Origin: Odobenus rosmarus divergens
Lineage: Eukaryota; Chordata; Mammalia; Carnivora; Odobenidae
Assembly: GCF_000321225.1 (NCBI RefSeq)
Contig: NW_004451005.1
Location: 443,846-507,845, forward strand
DNA: 64,000 bases
Direction: 5' to 3'
The notes beneath the pieces are model-generated. The model did no database searches. It worked only from the letters and a program-made list of their open reading frames with translations, and was not told where the DNA came from. The first letter of the stretch is position 1. The number at the start of each line of letters is the position of its first letter. This document shows positions 49,130 through 61,781 of this stretch, piece by piece. The translations under genes were made by a program, and so were the position numbers.

Positions 49130-52100
49130 GCTCTTACCCCAGTTTCTATGCAAATCTGTCATCCCAAAAGGCCAGCTGGGTCCAAATAATGTAGGTAAAG
49201 TAATAAAGGTGGGATGGGAAAGTCATTCTATTCACCTGGGCGATAATGTGATATTCTCAAAAACCTTGTTTACATGTTTAGTTTTACAAAAGAGTGGTTC
49301 AAAACTAAATAACTGAATGAAGAAGGCAACAGAAGGGAATTTTAGAAAAAAGAGCTCATTTTTATCATCTAAATATATCCCTATATTTACTAAAACTCAT
49401 GTCCTTTTTCACGCTGATCTTCGTTAAGGTGGCAAGATGGTATTCAGAACAGAGAAATATATCTTATTGTCCTAAAAGTTGCTTGTCTAGTCTTGCTGCT
49501 TTTAAATGTTGGAGAGAATTACACTGTGTGTTCAAATACTTCCTTTTATGCTGAATAAATAAACTTGCTTCCAAGTCAGGATGAGCAGATAGTTTCAAAC
49601 ACTAAACACTTCATGGTATTCAACCTGAAAGTCCTGAATGTGATTTCTAAAATGAGTGGTTAGGACATTCTGAACCTTTAAAAAAGGGGCACAAATTCAT
49701 CATATAGTTTTTGGTCCAAGTGATATTCATATGTACATAATATTCTCTATCTTTTTATGTTCATATACATATACCTTGCTATGTCACTTAGTAAAATAAC
49801 CAGGTTTTTATTGTTAGGTGTCCCTAGGGCATCCAGAATTCAGCTAGGGCATCAGATAACCAGACCTGGGAGGAGGTAGGATGAAGCTCAAAGAATTCAA
49901 ACTTCACCCATTTCACACTCTGGCTAGAGGGCAATTCTGATTTCCACAGAGGTGAGTACTCTGTGGAGAAGGCTGAGAGACCCTTGGCCCTCAAAGGCCT
50001 TAGGCTTGTTCCACTAGTTTTATGGAGGAATAAACTGAGGCAAGGTGTCTGGTAGATGACTAGCCATTCTTGGTTTTGCGCTTTTTCTGCCCAACAGAAG
50101 TTTCTCTTAGTGAGCAAAAGAAGGGAATCAGATAGGCTAAGAACCTTGCCCAAGGTCATTCAGGGCTTTGATCCAAGTTCTAAATGTTGTTGGCTTGGAG
50201 ATTCACCAGGAACATTCCTGACTAATGGCTGGGAGGCAAAGGTCTCCTCTAGAATTAAGTGCCACCTTTCCAGAGAAATTTTGCTGCTGAAGCTTTACCT
50301 TTTAGCTTTTTTTTTTTTTTTTTAGCTTGGAAGAGGAGAAAGAAGACAAAAGAATGTATTGAACTATTTTTTTTTCCTCAGGGTCAAGACATGGATCTGA
50401 GGTGTAAAGAGGTTGACAATATTGCACTTGGCTCTTGGCTTAAATGGGTTTGATTGATTGTGAAGGGTCTCCTGCTTGTTAAATCATTTTATGTTATGCA
50501 CTAGAGCTGGGAAGAACAGTGTCTCAGCTGTCCCCTGTATGGCCCTGGGCAGTCGCTTCCTTCAGTCTTTCACTATTTCCTGGTAGCCAAATGAGGCCCA
50601 AGGATATTTTATTTAGCTTGTACTGTGCAGGCCCATATAGTGTTTGGAAATAATTAAATTAGTTGCCAACATATTAAAAAAGCTGGTTGTGGTTTTTCCC
50701 TTCTCCTTAAAAAAAAAAAAGGTCAAAGCTGGCCAGTGGGGTCCCCGTTCTCATGTGGCAGCAATGGCTGGGAGTGGTCGGTGACTGCCTCTTTTGATGG
50801 GACACGGACCCCCATTCAGCCAGAGCTCACAGGCCCTGCTACCCGCTCCCCCCCGCCCCCCCGCCCGGGCTAAGTGCGCAGCCTGGTCCTGCCTCACAGC
50901 CTTTTTCCTCCCCTACTTTTATCACCACCAATATTTGTTGAGAACGTGCTGCTGCAGCTTTTTCTGACTCACTTGTGCATTCAGACTTACCCCTGCAGAG
51001 TTCCGCCCTGGCTCTCGAAGCCCTGCTGTCTTGTAGGTGGCATCCTCACACTAGACGGTCTTACCGGCCCATCAGCGCACGTCTTAAATCTTACCCTCTC
51101 AGATGACACTGGTTCATCCTCATAGGGTTTTCTGGACCTACTGGACAGAGTACAGTGGTGTGCATTTTAGACCAGGTGACAGGCCAGGCGGAGAGAGATT
51201 TTTGTACAGCAGATCTGGCTGTTGTGCCAGCCTCAGGTGTGTGTGGGGGCAGTGCCATCCCCTCTTGAGAGTGGAACCCACCCAACATTTGAGAACTATG
51301 ACTAGGTGGTAGGGTAGTGCAGTGCTTACACCCCTCCCCAGAGCCATCTCAGGAAAGGAGAGAAGGCCCCACAGCTACCTCCTGAGGTCCCCTCCAAGCA
51401 ACTTCAACCAGGGCCTCCTTCTGGGGCCGGGCCGGCCTTGACCGGAAGTCAGGTAGAATCACCTATGATTGTGGCAGGGTGCCAGGCCTCCTGGCAAATT
51501 ACCAAGCACTGCTGAGGGAAACACTGGCTTCTCCCTTGACCTGCAGGTAGAGCTCCAAGGTCAAACAAGGCTGGAGCGCTGCCAAGGTGAGGACAGGCAT
51601 GGGCTCCCACAGCCCAGGGAGCAAGGAAGGGGGCTCTATAACTTACATGCCCTCTCTGCCTTGTCCCCTCGTTCACGGCCGACCCTCTGTAGGTTCCGTA
51701 CTATGATCACCAGGCTGGCAGCTGATTCAGTTCCTACAGCTTTTCCTTCTCCTTCTCCAAACTTCTAGCTTTAGGAAGGACTTAACAAGTCTTGTGTTTA
51801 AACAAGAACACGGCTGGGGCCTGGGAACACTAAGGAGCAATAGGCAGGGAGCAATGACCCTTTTCATTGTCACTTAGTCTTTGTTCACAGCCCAGAAGTT
51901 ACTGTATGAAAAATCACACTGTGATCCAAGGGACTGCAAAGGAAGGAAGGAGAGGAGAGACAGAGACTGAGATGGAACAAACACGGAGTTTGGAAATAAG
52001 TTCTTAAAGCTAATGTGTCCCTGGCAAACATTTCTGATTTCCCTAGATTTGCAGGAATGGGAGATTTACAGAGCTGCATGTCAGGTTATATCATAGATTA

Positions 52101-52477
52101 TTACTCTACACACAGGGATTCACAGTCTGATTCAGATCCAGGAGAAAAAAATGTGATAGGAAAACTGACAGCATGCACCTCAATGCTTAAAAATAAAATT
52201 GATGACTTGTGTAAGTGTGAACATTTTGATTCTAATGGGAATCAAATTCTAGGGAAATTACTGGGCGTCAGAAATGATTTGGGTGAAGTCAGAGCGTATT
52301 TATTGAGTGGCTGGTAAGTGCATGACCTCTGCTCTCAAGGAATTCCTACATAGTTTCCCTGGTTTCAGAAGGCATGGATTTTGGAAAGGATTAATAAGAA
52401 AACAAACGTTAACCAAACAACAGTGTAGTAATGAGGATATTTCTTAGCAAAAACCAGTGTTAAGAGTTTCTAGGACA
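49130..52477. other. Unassigned intergenic sequence
   Basis: Homopolymer runs lie at 50309-50324 (T) and 50709-50720 (A), with a C-rich tract at 50842-50866. A 100-codon frame at 52015-52317 starts at GTG and has no recognisable domain. MIR-like patches are possible near 50000-50170 and 52290. No gene is supported. Confidence 0.4.
50842..50866 (-). promoter_or_regulatory. C-rich tract, G-quadruplex motif on the minus strand
   Basis: Four C runs of 3, 7, 7 and 3 are separated by 1 to 3 bases. Confidence 0.6.
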
Positions 52478-52676
52478 GGGGAGCCTGGGTGGCTCAGTCG
52501 TTAAGCGTCTGCCTTCGGCTCAGGTCATGATCCCAGGGTCCTGGGATCGAGCCCCGCATCGGGCTCCCTGCTCCGCGGGAAGCCTGCTTCTCCCTCTCCT
52601 ACTCCCCCTGCTTGTGTTCCCTCTCTCGCTGTGTCTCTCTCTGTCAAATAAATAAATAAAATCTTTAAAAAAAAAA
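52478..52676 (+). mobile_element. CAN-SINE, near consensus
   Basis: Sense copy from ggggagcctgggtggctcag to AAATAAATAAATAAAATC plus a run of As. The duplicated target is taagagttt before and aagagttt after. It is among the least diverged copies here. Confidence 0.96.
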
Positions 52677-53954
52677 GAGTTTTTAGGAAAAGAGAAAGTG
52701 AGATCCTTCAGAGAAGGTTTTGCTAAATTTGGCAATTTACAACGTTTCACTGTCTGCGTGATGTCAACCCAGCATTTGGCCAGACAGGAAGTCTTTTTTC
52801 TAGCATCTAGAACATGTTGACACAGACTAAGTGTGTGTGCTCATTGAATGAATGAATGAGTGAGGGAATGAATAAATTCAGGTAAAGAAAGCAAATAGGT
52901 CTGAATGTTTTCAGGCATTCCACCGAGGCACACTCCCCAGCAGAAGCAGAGAATCATGAGTCACCAGCCCTCCCCAGAGCTGCCAGGCCATCACTTGTGG
53001 TGAGGCTCCTCACCGGAGCGAGACGGGACTAACAATTACACTACTTACAGCTGTGACTGGGCAAGTCTGCGTGTCCCTCAAGCCACTGTGCCATCATCCG
53101 TCAAGCGATACCTATTTCACAGGATTGTGGGCACGTCAAAAAAGAAAACAGAACAGCTCTTAGCCAAACGCTAAACAGAATATAGTAAATGGACCCTGAT
53201 TTTGTACAGTTCATTCTAATTTACGTGGAAGAAAACTGAACGCTTACCTGCCTTAAAAGACTTTTCCAAATTTTTTTCTTAAAAACTTTTTTTTTTTTTA
53301 AATTGGGAAGAAAAGGGCCAAATGAAGTTTGCTCATGGGTAAAGGGAATTTTCTGGGGAAACATCTAGCATGGCCAGCCAAGAGAACCATTATGGAAGGA
53401 GTTACAGCTTCTCGCCAGGGGCTCTTGCTTCCCAGAGCAGGCCAAGTGCCACCCCACCACATGGCGACAGTGACAGCAGAGTCAGGGCAGACAGGGCCAG
53501 TCCTGTAGTGAATGTGGAGCGGCATTTCCCTGGCCGCTGCTCTGTGTAAGCCTCAGTCCCCTGCAAGCTGCGGCTCTCCCCCACCTTCTGCTTTGCTGGC
53601 AGCTGGCCATGCCATGGGCGGCTTGTTTGAGTGTATGAGCTTATCAGTGGGAAGTTATTTAAGTGGACCAGTTCGAAATGAGAGTGTACCAAGTCCAGGC
53701 ATTTGGTCATGCACATATGTCTCTCCTCTATGAACTGCCCCCTCAAAACACTGTCAAGCCAGTCTTTACTGACTGTCAGTGATGGCCATCTATGTATCCA
53801 CCGTCTTACTGTCCATGGAGGATACGAACCAGACCAGCTCATAAGGTTGTTGGGGATTACCTGTGATAATGTATGGTAAACCCTTAGCAAGGTGGGTGGC
53901 ACACCGTGGGCACTCAACAATTATTAGTGCTAATGGAAAATCCCACAAGGTAAT
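52677..53954. other. Unassigned intergenic sequence
   Basis: An (AATG)n patch lies at 52845-52872 and a T run near 53289-53300. A MIR-like sense end at about 53855-53935 ends 'gcactcaacaattattagtgc'. No gene is supported. Confidence 0.4.
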
Positions 53955-54395
53955 TGTATTACTTTGGGGTTTTCCAGGGAAACAAAACCAGTAGGATATA
54001 TACATACATAGAGAGATTTATTTTAAGGAATTTGCTCATATGACTTAGGCTGGCAAGTCTAAACTCTGCAGGGTGGGCTGGCAGCCTGGAGACCTAGGGC
54101 AGAGCTGATGTTGTGGGTCGCCTGCTGGCTGAATTCATTCTTGCTCAGGGGAGATCAGTCTTTTGGTCTATTCATACCTTCAACTGATTGGATGAGGCCC
54201 ACCCACATCGTAGAGGGCAATCTGCTTTACTTGAGGCCACCAATTTCAATGTTAATCTCATCCAAAAACACTCTCACAGAAACATCCAGAATAATGTTTG
54301 ACCAAATATCTGGCACTGTGGCCCAGCCAAGTTCACACATAAAATTAGCCATCACCATAGACTTTACTAGCCCCATTTTAAAGCTAAGAAGCCCA
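53955..54395 (-). mobile_element. Ancient interspersed repeat, family not assigned
   Basis: The word order is that of a common medium-age mammalian repeat: 'gggttttccagggaaacaaaac', 'gagagatttattttaaggaat', 'ctggagacctagggcagagc', 'gattggatgaggcccaccc', 'gtttgaccaaatatctgg' and 'cataaaattagccatcac'. I could not assign a family from memory with confidence, and the strand is tentative. Confidence 0.6.
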
Positions 54396-54399
54396 AGGG

Positions 54400-56540
54400 T
54401 CCAAGAGGTTAGGACCATTACACCCAGGTAGTAAGTTCAAAAGCTAGGATTCAAGCACTGGGGTAAATGAGGGCCCAGCACAGTACCTGGCTCATCATAG
54501 TCTCTCAGGGTTTGCTGAATGCATTTATGTCTCCAGAGTCCCAGCTCTTACCCCAACACTGGATCCTGGAGAGACAGGACACAGGGAAAGATGATTTTTC
54601 TTGAGGAAGAGACAGGAGGGAAAAGAAAGAAATGGGAGGATGTTTGGCCGACTTCAGGGGAATGCTACCGAGTTGTGGAGTGGGACGAAGTGGAGGTAGG
54701 GACCTGAGCAGTGGTTCTCAGTAGGGTCGTGGCGGAAAACAATCGGAGACAGGCAAGATGGCAAGGACAGACCTAGGCCCTGAACTCAGGGCCCTTGTTC
54801 CAGGCTCCTCCAGACCAGGTGGCCAGAGACAGGCTCTGAGTAGGTGAAATGTAAGTGTGAGACCTCAAACAAAAAAGAGGCTGCTAAGAAGGGAAGGTAC
54901 CCCAGGCCGCAGGGAGAAGACAAAGGCCGGAGGCAGGTATGGCTGGAGATGGCAAAGCCCAGAGGGGATGGATTTTGGAGGCTGGGCAGCTTGTGCAGGA
55001 TTTTGGGTTTCCTTCTAGAGGAGATGGGAAGCCATGGGGAAGTTTTCAGCCAGGAATGACACTATCTGGTCTCCCCACTTGCCAGGCAGCTGAGAGGTCA
55101 GACTCTTCAGATTTCATCACTCACTGAAGATCCAGGTTCATAGTGGCTGCCCTTGAACCTGAAAACAGATAAATACTTGAAAAGTTACTCAATTTAGAAT
55201 ATAAATATTAAAGGAAGAAGGCTCTTCCCAACCCGCTGCGACATTCTTCTGCTTCCTGCTTGCCTCTGGATTCTGAAGGCCCCTGAGGGAGCAGAGGGCA
55301 CGGAGCTTCGGGGATTCCTTCAGTCCTCGACTGCCCACCCCTCTGTGGGGCTGGGACCAGGCACTGGGTGCAACAGTGGCCAGGAGGATTGCTGGTCTAG
55401 AACAAACGACACAGGCAAAAAAGAAAGAAGTGGCTGGACCTTCTGCGGAGGGAGCAACGTGGGGCTAAAATCAGCACTGTCCATTTAAAAACTTAAAAAA
55501 CCCACAAACGGAGCCAACTCCGTGCCTGGGGAGTATAGATGGCAAGCTGTATCGATTTCACCGATGATCGATCATTCCACTAATACAATGCCAAGGAAGG
55601 CTGGAGAAAGCAAATTTGAGATAAATGTATGTGAAGGAGAAACGGAGGCACCCCATTGTTTAGCGTTCCTGGGGACAGAATGGAGTCCTTCCTATCTACA
55701 AAGAACCATTCGATTTAGCCCTTCAAACCCAGGATCACCGAGGGAAAAATGACGCAACACCAAAATAAGAACACGTGAGGGAACTATAGGATTCAAGTTC
55801 AAAGGAGCTACCTGTGGAGTATCTCGTTCCATAGAAAGCCCACGGGTTCCTGAGCGAGAGGAGGGCCGAGTCTGAGCTGCCCTTGGCTGAGCTGCCCTTG
55901 GCTGTGAGCCACTGTTCTGAGTATATTCACAGCTGTGAAGCACAGCTCCATTTCCCTTGTCTATAAATTCCCCTCGGCGTCTGGGCAACCTCCTGGGGTA
56001 GTGCAGTCAAAGTCTGGTCGGCCACTGCACTCGGTTTCCGATGCAAGCATGGAGAAGCAGCCCTCCTGCTCAGCTTCACAGGGTGAGCTCTGGCAGAAGA
56101 CCCGGACCCTTTGAGAGGAGGACGGCAGGCAGGTTCCTGGAATGGAGGGGTGCCTGTGGGAGGACCCACTTTATGAGGCTTCCAGAGTGCAGCAGCTGAT
56201 GCCAAGAAGTAAGAAACCCCACTAAAAATAAACGAAATCGTGGCCCACAGGACTGGAGTCCTTCAGACACCAAATTGAGAGGATTTCCCTTTGAAACTTA
56301 ACAAAATTTAGCTGAAGACAGACTAAAAAAAAAAAAAAAAGTATTACCCCCAACAAGGGGGATGGTGAGTATAAATTTAACTAAGATACATCCCACTTCC
56401 TTTCAAGGGGATGGCATGTAATACCATAATAAGAAATGCTTGAAAATTCTTATGAGTGGTATAGAGCTGTTATGGTGGGGGATTCTGGTAAACCGCCTCC
56501 CTGGATGCGTTGGAGGGCTCAGTCATCAAATCAAAGCTGA
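54400..56540. other. Unassigned intergenic sequence
   Basis: Contains an old-repeat remnant at 54930-55080, a 15-bp tandem at 55874-55903 and a run of 16 As at 56325-56340. No gene is recognised. Confidence 0.4.
55874..55903. repeat. 15-bp tandem duplication
   Basis: The unit gagctgcccttggct occurs twice head to tail without mismatch. Confidence 0.95.
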
Positions 56541-56544
56541 CTTC

Positions 56545-56760
56545 TGAGCACAGTGGGAGTATACTGCCTCCTGCAAGGCACAGGACCGCCTTCAGAGGGC
56601 TTCGCTCTGTGCTATCTTACTTGATCCTCGTAGTAACTCCATGAACTTCTTCCCTCATTTCACGGGAGAGGAAACAAAAGCTCAGACAAGTGCCCAAGGT
56701 CAACTGCTTAAACATAGAGCCAGGATGAAAATTTGATTCTACTTACTACAAACTCTGCTC
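56545..56760 (-). mobile_element. MIR SINE, antisense
   Basis: 'tacttgatcctcgtagtaactcc', 'gaggaaacaaaagctcagac', 'gtgcccaaggtcaactgc' and 'agagccaggatgaaaatttg' give the full reverse MIR order. Confidence 0.85.
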
Positions 56761-56795
56761 TTTTCATCATACCAATGTAAAAAATACAGTTTCCT

Positions 56796-56982
56796 GGGGT
56801 GCCTGGGTGGCTCAGTCAGTGAAGCGTCTGCCTTCAGCTCAGGTCATGATCCTGGGGTCCTGGGATAGAGTCCCGTGTCAGGGGCCTCCCTGCGCAGCAG
56901 GGAGTCTGCTTCTCCCATCTCCTTCTACCCCTTCCCCTGCTTCTGCTCTCTCTCAAATAAATAAATAAAATCTTTAAAAAAA
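56796..56982 (+). mobile_element. CAN-SINE
   Basis: Sense copy from ggggtgcctgggtggctcag to AAATAAATAAATAAAATC. The duplicated target is aaaatacagtttcc before and aaatatacagattcc after. Confidence 0.95.
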
Positions 56983-57289
56983 TATACAGATTCCATGGCC
57001 CTAAATCCCAGAAATTGATGGGGCCAGAAATTTTTTTTTTTAAGTGCTGGGCCATTTGTAGAATCCCTACACTAGATTGCGCAGCTTATTTATTATCTTT
57101 GATTTTGCAAATGAACAGAAGATTGGACATAGGAATTTAATGGACAGCTAAAAAAAAAAAATTCCACCTTTGAAAGGGCATGAAACAGAAAGGCGCTTCG
57201 GATGAGGAAGATCCCTAGAGCACTCAGGTAAACACGGTATGGGTCAGCACACATCCGGGGAAGACTGCTAATATCGTAGGCCGTGTCCT

Positions 57290-57430
57290 GGATGCTAGCC
57301 ACTGTTCTGAGCATATTCACACATACTTTCATTTAAGCCTCACAGCCACCCTCCCAGGTTGTCTGCATTTTACAGATGAGAAGCCTGAAGCACAGAGTCA
57401 CTTATCTGAGGCCAACTGTGTGTTCAAGGT
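57290..57430 (-). mobile_element. MIR SINE fragment, antisense
   Basis: 'ccactgttctgagcatattcac', 'tttaagcctcacagccaccc' and 'tttacagatgagaagcctgaag' follow the reverse MIR order. Confidence 0.85.
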
Positions 57431-57669
57431 GGGACAGGACCTTGCAGGGCAGGACTTCTGGGTCCCGTGTCAAGAAAGACCTGATGTACTCGCACACCTG
57501 TGGCTACATCCTTCCCTTCATCCCAAGAGCCAAGGTAGGCCTCACCCCTGTCTAATGTTCATCCTCCCACCATGCTCTGCATTGTATGCCCTTTGGTTTC
57601 TTCCAGAGCCTTCACACCATTGACTCTTGGCCCCTTTCCTTTTTTTGTCCTTCACCTTTTCTTCTACTA

Positions 57670-58512
57670 GGGCTCTCTCAGGAATCTGTGTATGCTCCAC
57701 CTTTAATAGTCGCTCCCCTCAGCCTCACATGCCCTGTATCTCCTATAACTGATCTCACCCCACCCCCAGCCCACCCATCTTTCCTGTGGTTACCACCTTG
57801 GTTAATGACATCAGCTTCCCTCTGGCTGCCCAGACCAGAAACCCGGGCGTCATTCTCGATTCCTCCCTCTCTGTCACTCTGTCTTCCAGTTCATGGCTGA
57901 GTCTTGCAGATGGTACCCCGTAACCATTCCTCAAATTCCTCCCCTTCTCTCCATTGTCACCACTTTCAGCATGGTGCTGTCTGGACTGCTCTCCCCTCTT
58001 CTAGTTTTTGCCACCTCCCCTACCTCTCATTCATTGGTTCTCCACCCAGCAGCCACGGTGAGCTTTTCAAATACAAAGCTGATCCTGCCACTCCCCTGCT
58101 TAAAATCCTGCAGTGTCTCTGTATTACTCCTAAGTTAAAGTCTCAACTCCATATTATAGGACACAGATCTTTGGTGATATGATCCCGCTCACCTGTCTGG
58201 ACTCATTTCCCCCTCTCCCTAGAAGCCTCTACCCTGCCACCACTCATTCCAGCCAATCCTCCCTCACCCTTCCAGAATCAGTTTGGATGTCACCTGCCCA
58301 GGACGTCTCCTCTGATCTCTCTTACTTGCTTAGACCCAATGCTTACACCTGATAGATGTGTCCCATCACATCATGGCTGTTGACTTGTCTATAACGCTAA
58401 TGAAAGCAGAGCTCTTGCTCCTTGAGAACAGGGACTGTGTTGTAACTACCTGTGCTGATTCTTCACACCGTATCTGGTACTCAGTGGAGGCTCAATAAAC
58501 ATAGGTTGAATG
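57670..58512 (+). mobile_element. L2 LINE, ORF2 end and 3' UTR
   Basis: About 840 bases of L2. The decayed reverse-transcriptase C-terminal region includes 'ttctcgattcctccctctc' and 'ccactcccctgcttaaaatcc'. The typical 3' end follows: 'gatgtcacctgcccaggac', 'ccttgagaacagggactgtg' and 'aggctcaataaacataggttg'. Stops interrupt every frame. This is the longest L2 copy in the window. Confidence 0.9.
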
Positions 58513-58639
58513 AATAAGTGACCTAGCAAGGCCATAGGGAGTGACCAGAAGCTGATAAGAAGGACTTTGGGGTTCAGAGTACAAGATATTTTCCTCCTTT
58601 AGGGGCCAGCCTGGCAGCAAACGTGGACTAAAGAGCTAA

Positions 58640-58850
58640 CAGGTGCTGAACATACATGCTGTTCTGGCCCCTGTGCTAGGTGCTTGCTGTTAATTATTTT
58701 CTCTTAATGCTCGAAGTAGTCTTCTGAGATAGATACTGGTTTTGTACTCATTGAACAGATGAAGAAACTGAGGCTCAGAGAAATGAAATAACTTGCTGAA
58801 AGTCACCCAACGGTGATGCTAAGATTCCAACCCTTTTCTATGCACTTCCT
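58640..58850 (-). mobile_element. MIR SINE, antisense
   Basis: 'ctgtgctaggtgcttgctg', 'gatgaagaaactgaggctcag', 'aataacttgctgaaagtcac' and 'gatgctaagattccaaccc' give near full-length reverse MIR order. Confidence 0.85.
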
Positions 58851-59603
58851 GTGTGTGACAATGTCGTTTTGCAGTTTCCACCCCCAGCCACCTCCATCGA
58901 CAGTTCACCTGGACTCGTGAGGGAGTGACCTCTGACTCCACGTGCAGAGCTAACATGAGGAAATGCCTTGGAGGAAGGACAGATCTCCGTCCAGGGCTGG
59001 CCCCCTCATGCTGAAAGGCTGCGTCTTTGCTCAGCATCTCCATGAACTCAGTTCTGTCATCCTGGGATTGGAGAGCTGAGAAGGACCTTCGTCCAGTCCC
59101 CTCATTTGACATGCGAAGGGGCTTGGCCACGGCCACACAGCTTGTGGCATAGGCAGGGTGGGATGACTGGGTCCCCCGAGTCTCTCGCTGACCCGTGCAT
59201 GCTTTGCCCTCCTGGGGCCTGATTTTGCTTATTCGAGTCTCTGAGTAAAACAGTCCTCCTCAAACTTCAAACGACAGATCGTTTTGTCAGAGAAAGTATT
59301 TCAACTTCCTGGATGGCCAGATGTTCTGACAACATTGGGCCTGAACCTGCTGGAACTAGGAAGTCTGGGGGGAGTTGGGGAGCTCGGGAGAGAATGGGGT
59401 CTCAATAGTGGGAGAGCCCGGGGAGGAGCAGAGCTGGGGCGCGGTCCTAGCAGGGCCTTCCTCACAGATGCCAAGGGCGAACGCCAGGGGTCTCAGACAG
59501 TTCCGCTTAACACTTAGCCCACCCTTGGAACTGGAGAAACTGCCCTCCGGCACCTACATCCAAAAGCAGATAGATATGGCACGGCATGAAAACAGGCCGA
59601 GGA

Positions 59604-59634
59604 GGGCACGGGGGGGCGGGGGGGGCGCGGGGGG
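59604..59634 (+). promoter_or_regulatory. G-quadruplex-forming tract
   Basis: Four G runs (59604-59606, 59610-59616, 59618-59625, 59629-59634) are separated by 1 to 3 bases, which satisfies the standard G4 pattern. Confidence 0.75.
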
Positions 59635-59787
59635 TGATTTTGCCTTGGAGAGAAGGCAGGTTTCCTGGTGGAAGTGGCTCCAAGCTGGGCTTGAGGGAGA
59701 AGCAGAGGAGGAAGCAGGCCATTTCAGACAGAGGGGAGGGCGAGGGCAGACTTTGAGGGATAAGAGTGTAAGGGAGAGCAGAGCTTC

Positions 59788-59945
59788 TCAAAGGGTCCTA
59801 TGGGACCAGCAGCATTAGCATTCCCCAGGAAAGTGTTCAATGTGCCCGACATTGGGCCCCACCCGGCCCTCCTGAGTCTGCACGGCTGGGGACAGGCCCA
59901 GCAATCTGAACTTAGCAAGGCCCCCAGGTGTTCTGGCCCCCCTTC
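59788..59945 (+). mobile_element. hAT-type MER element, family not assigned
   Basis: 'agagcttctcaaagggtcc', 'gaccagcagcattagcattcc', 'gggccccacccggccctcctg' and 'gcccagcaatctgaactta' match the same family as 40441-40618, in the opposite orientation. Confidence 0.75.
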
Positions 59946-60219
59946 GGGTTAGGGCCCACTGAACCAGATTGTCCCGAATTGGAAGTCCACCGCATCCTTG
60001 CTCCTGTGGAAAGGCTTTGGGACTGCAGGGACAGCTCACACGGAGCATGGGGCCTGTCCCCTGGTTCCCTCCTTCCATGCCCCTTGGGCTCCGGTCCTTC
60101 TTGACTTTACTCAAGCATCATTTGCTGCACTTTGTACATTATGGAGGCACCTCCCCCTCCTCTGTGAGGCACCAGAGGACAGGAATTCCTGTGATGCTCA
60201 GTGCCGACAAAGCCAATAC

Positions 60220-60640
60220 CCAGTGACATGGCCGTGTCTCCAGAAGCCTTATCATGCCTACCATGCCCTGTGAGGCTTCCTTCTTGCCCTTCTTGCCTTC
60301 TTTATGTCCCTAACGACGCAAATGTCACTGTCTTGCCTGGACCTGCCCTGGCACCTTACTTGAAATTGACCCCTACCCCCACTCCTTGCTCCCTGCACTC
60401 CCTATACCCGTGTCTGGCTTGGTTTCTCCCCATCACATTAACTGACATCCATCCTATGTCTCCCTTTTTAGTTGGTTTCTTGTCAGTCCTCCTCACCCCC
60501 AGCGGAAAGTGATGTTCGTGAAGCCTGAAGCTTGTGTTGTGTCTTTCCTCACTGCTCTGCTCTCCATGCCAGGATGGAGCCCGGCGTGTAGACTCCCACA
60601 CCTGATGAACGAATGGTTTCTACCATATCACTCTGCATGT
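60220..60640 (+). mobile_element. L2 LINE 3' fragment
   Basis: A pyrimidine-rich body typical of L2 3' sequence is followed by 'ctctccatgccaggatggagcccggcgtgtag'. Diverged. Confidence 0.55.
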
Positions 60641-61780
60641 GTGGCTTCAGTTACAGTTGATTGAGCTGGAAATTGGCCCCTAACCCGACAGCAGCTTCCC
60701 ACCGGCTGGCCAATGGCCAAGGTCTGGCTCGAGAACTTTGTTAGGGTAACAGGCTGAACCCGTCAGACACCCCTGTCGGGGAGTCTGTGAGTGGACAGGG
60801 AAAAGACAGTAGGATGGTACTAAAGAGGGGCCACAGGGCAAAGGCAGCAGAAGCTTGAGGCAGAGAGGAGGGTGGTAGAGAGAATCAGTCAGCAGGGACA
60901 AGTGGAGGTAGAGAAAAGCTGAGTCAACCCAATGGAGGAGAAACCCCAGTGTGAGAATTCCAGAGAATGACTCCGGACCTGGGGTTGAGATATTTGAGGA
61001 GCTCTGCTATCCAGAATGATGTCCTGGGCGGGGACACAAAGCGCAGCTGTATGGCTGGGTCCTTCTTCCTTAGTTCTCTGCACATCCTAAAATAGCCTCA
61101 CCATTGGCTAACCAACCCGAGGGGTCTCCGCATCCTTCGGTGAAGGCACCTGACAACACAGGCTTGAGTACCAGCACACCTCTTGCCCTGGCAGGGGCTC
61201 TCAGCGACTGGTCCGGGCTGGCTGTCACTGCTGGAGGGAAGGCACCTGCACTGGGGGCAAAAGTGCCAAGGGTGGGGCTGGGGTAGATGTTCTCATCCAC
61301 TGTGGGCAGCAATGCTCAGCTGAGGCGTTCCCTTTAAAGCCTAGCAATCCCGCTGGGAAACCTGTGCAATTCCACTTTAAATGCGTCCTTCTCCTTTATG
61401 ACTGTGCAGGGGCACGGTCAGAAGGAGGCCTTGTTACTAAGCCAAGTCGGCAAACAGAATCCCATGTTTGATGTTCCAATGTGGCCCTGCAGCGGCAGCT
61501 CTGAGGCAAGGCTAGCGGTGAGGCGGGGAGTCAGAGGGTAGATGGTGTGCGGGTGGGGGATCGTCACCTCTGCCCCCTACTTGTTTCTTGCTTGATTCAC
61601 CACAGGGCCGGGCCCCTCCCTGCCCGACTGGCAGTCACTTCCCAAGGATGTACCTGGAAATCGTCCCACCGGTCCAGACATAAGACCAATTTTTCTAAAG
61701 TTGCTAATGTAACTCTAAAACATTTTATTTGGATTCTGCTCAACACTGAGATTGCTGGGGTTCATACCTTTTTTCTTTCT
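60641..61780. other. Unassigned intergenic sequence
   Basis: Nothing recognised beyond short chance frames. Confidence 0.4.
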
Positions 61781-61781
61781 T

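Noticed and set aside
52015..52317. 100-codon plus-strand frame
   Set aside because: The start codon is GTG and the first ATG is 14 codons in. There is no recognisable domain, and the 3' part resembles a decayed MIR.
55908..57325. 25-base near-identity between 55908-55932 and 57298-57322
   Set aside because: Both are probably pieces of antisense MIR core sequence, so the similarity reflects repeat descent and not a local duplication.
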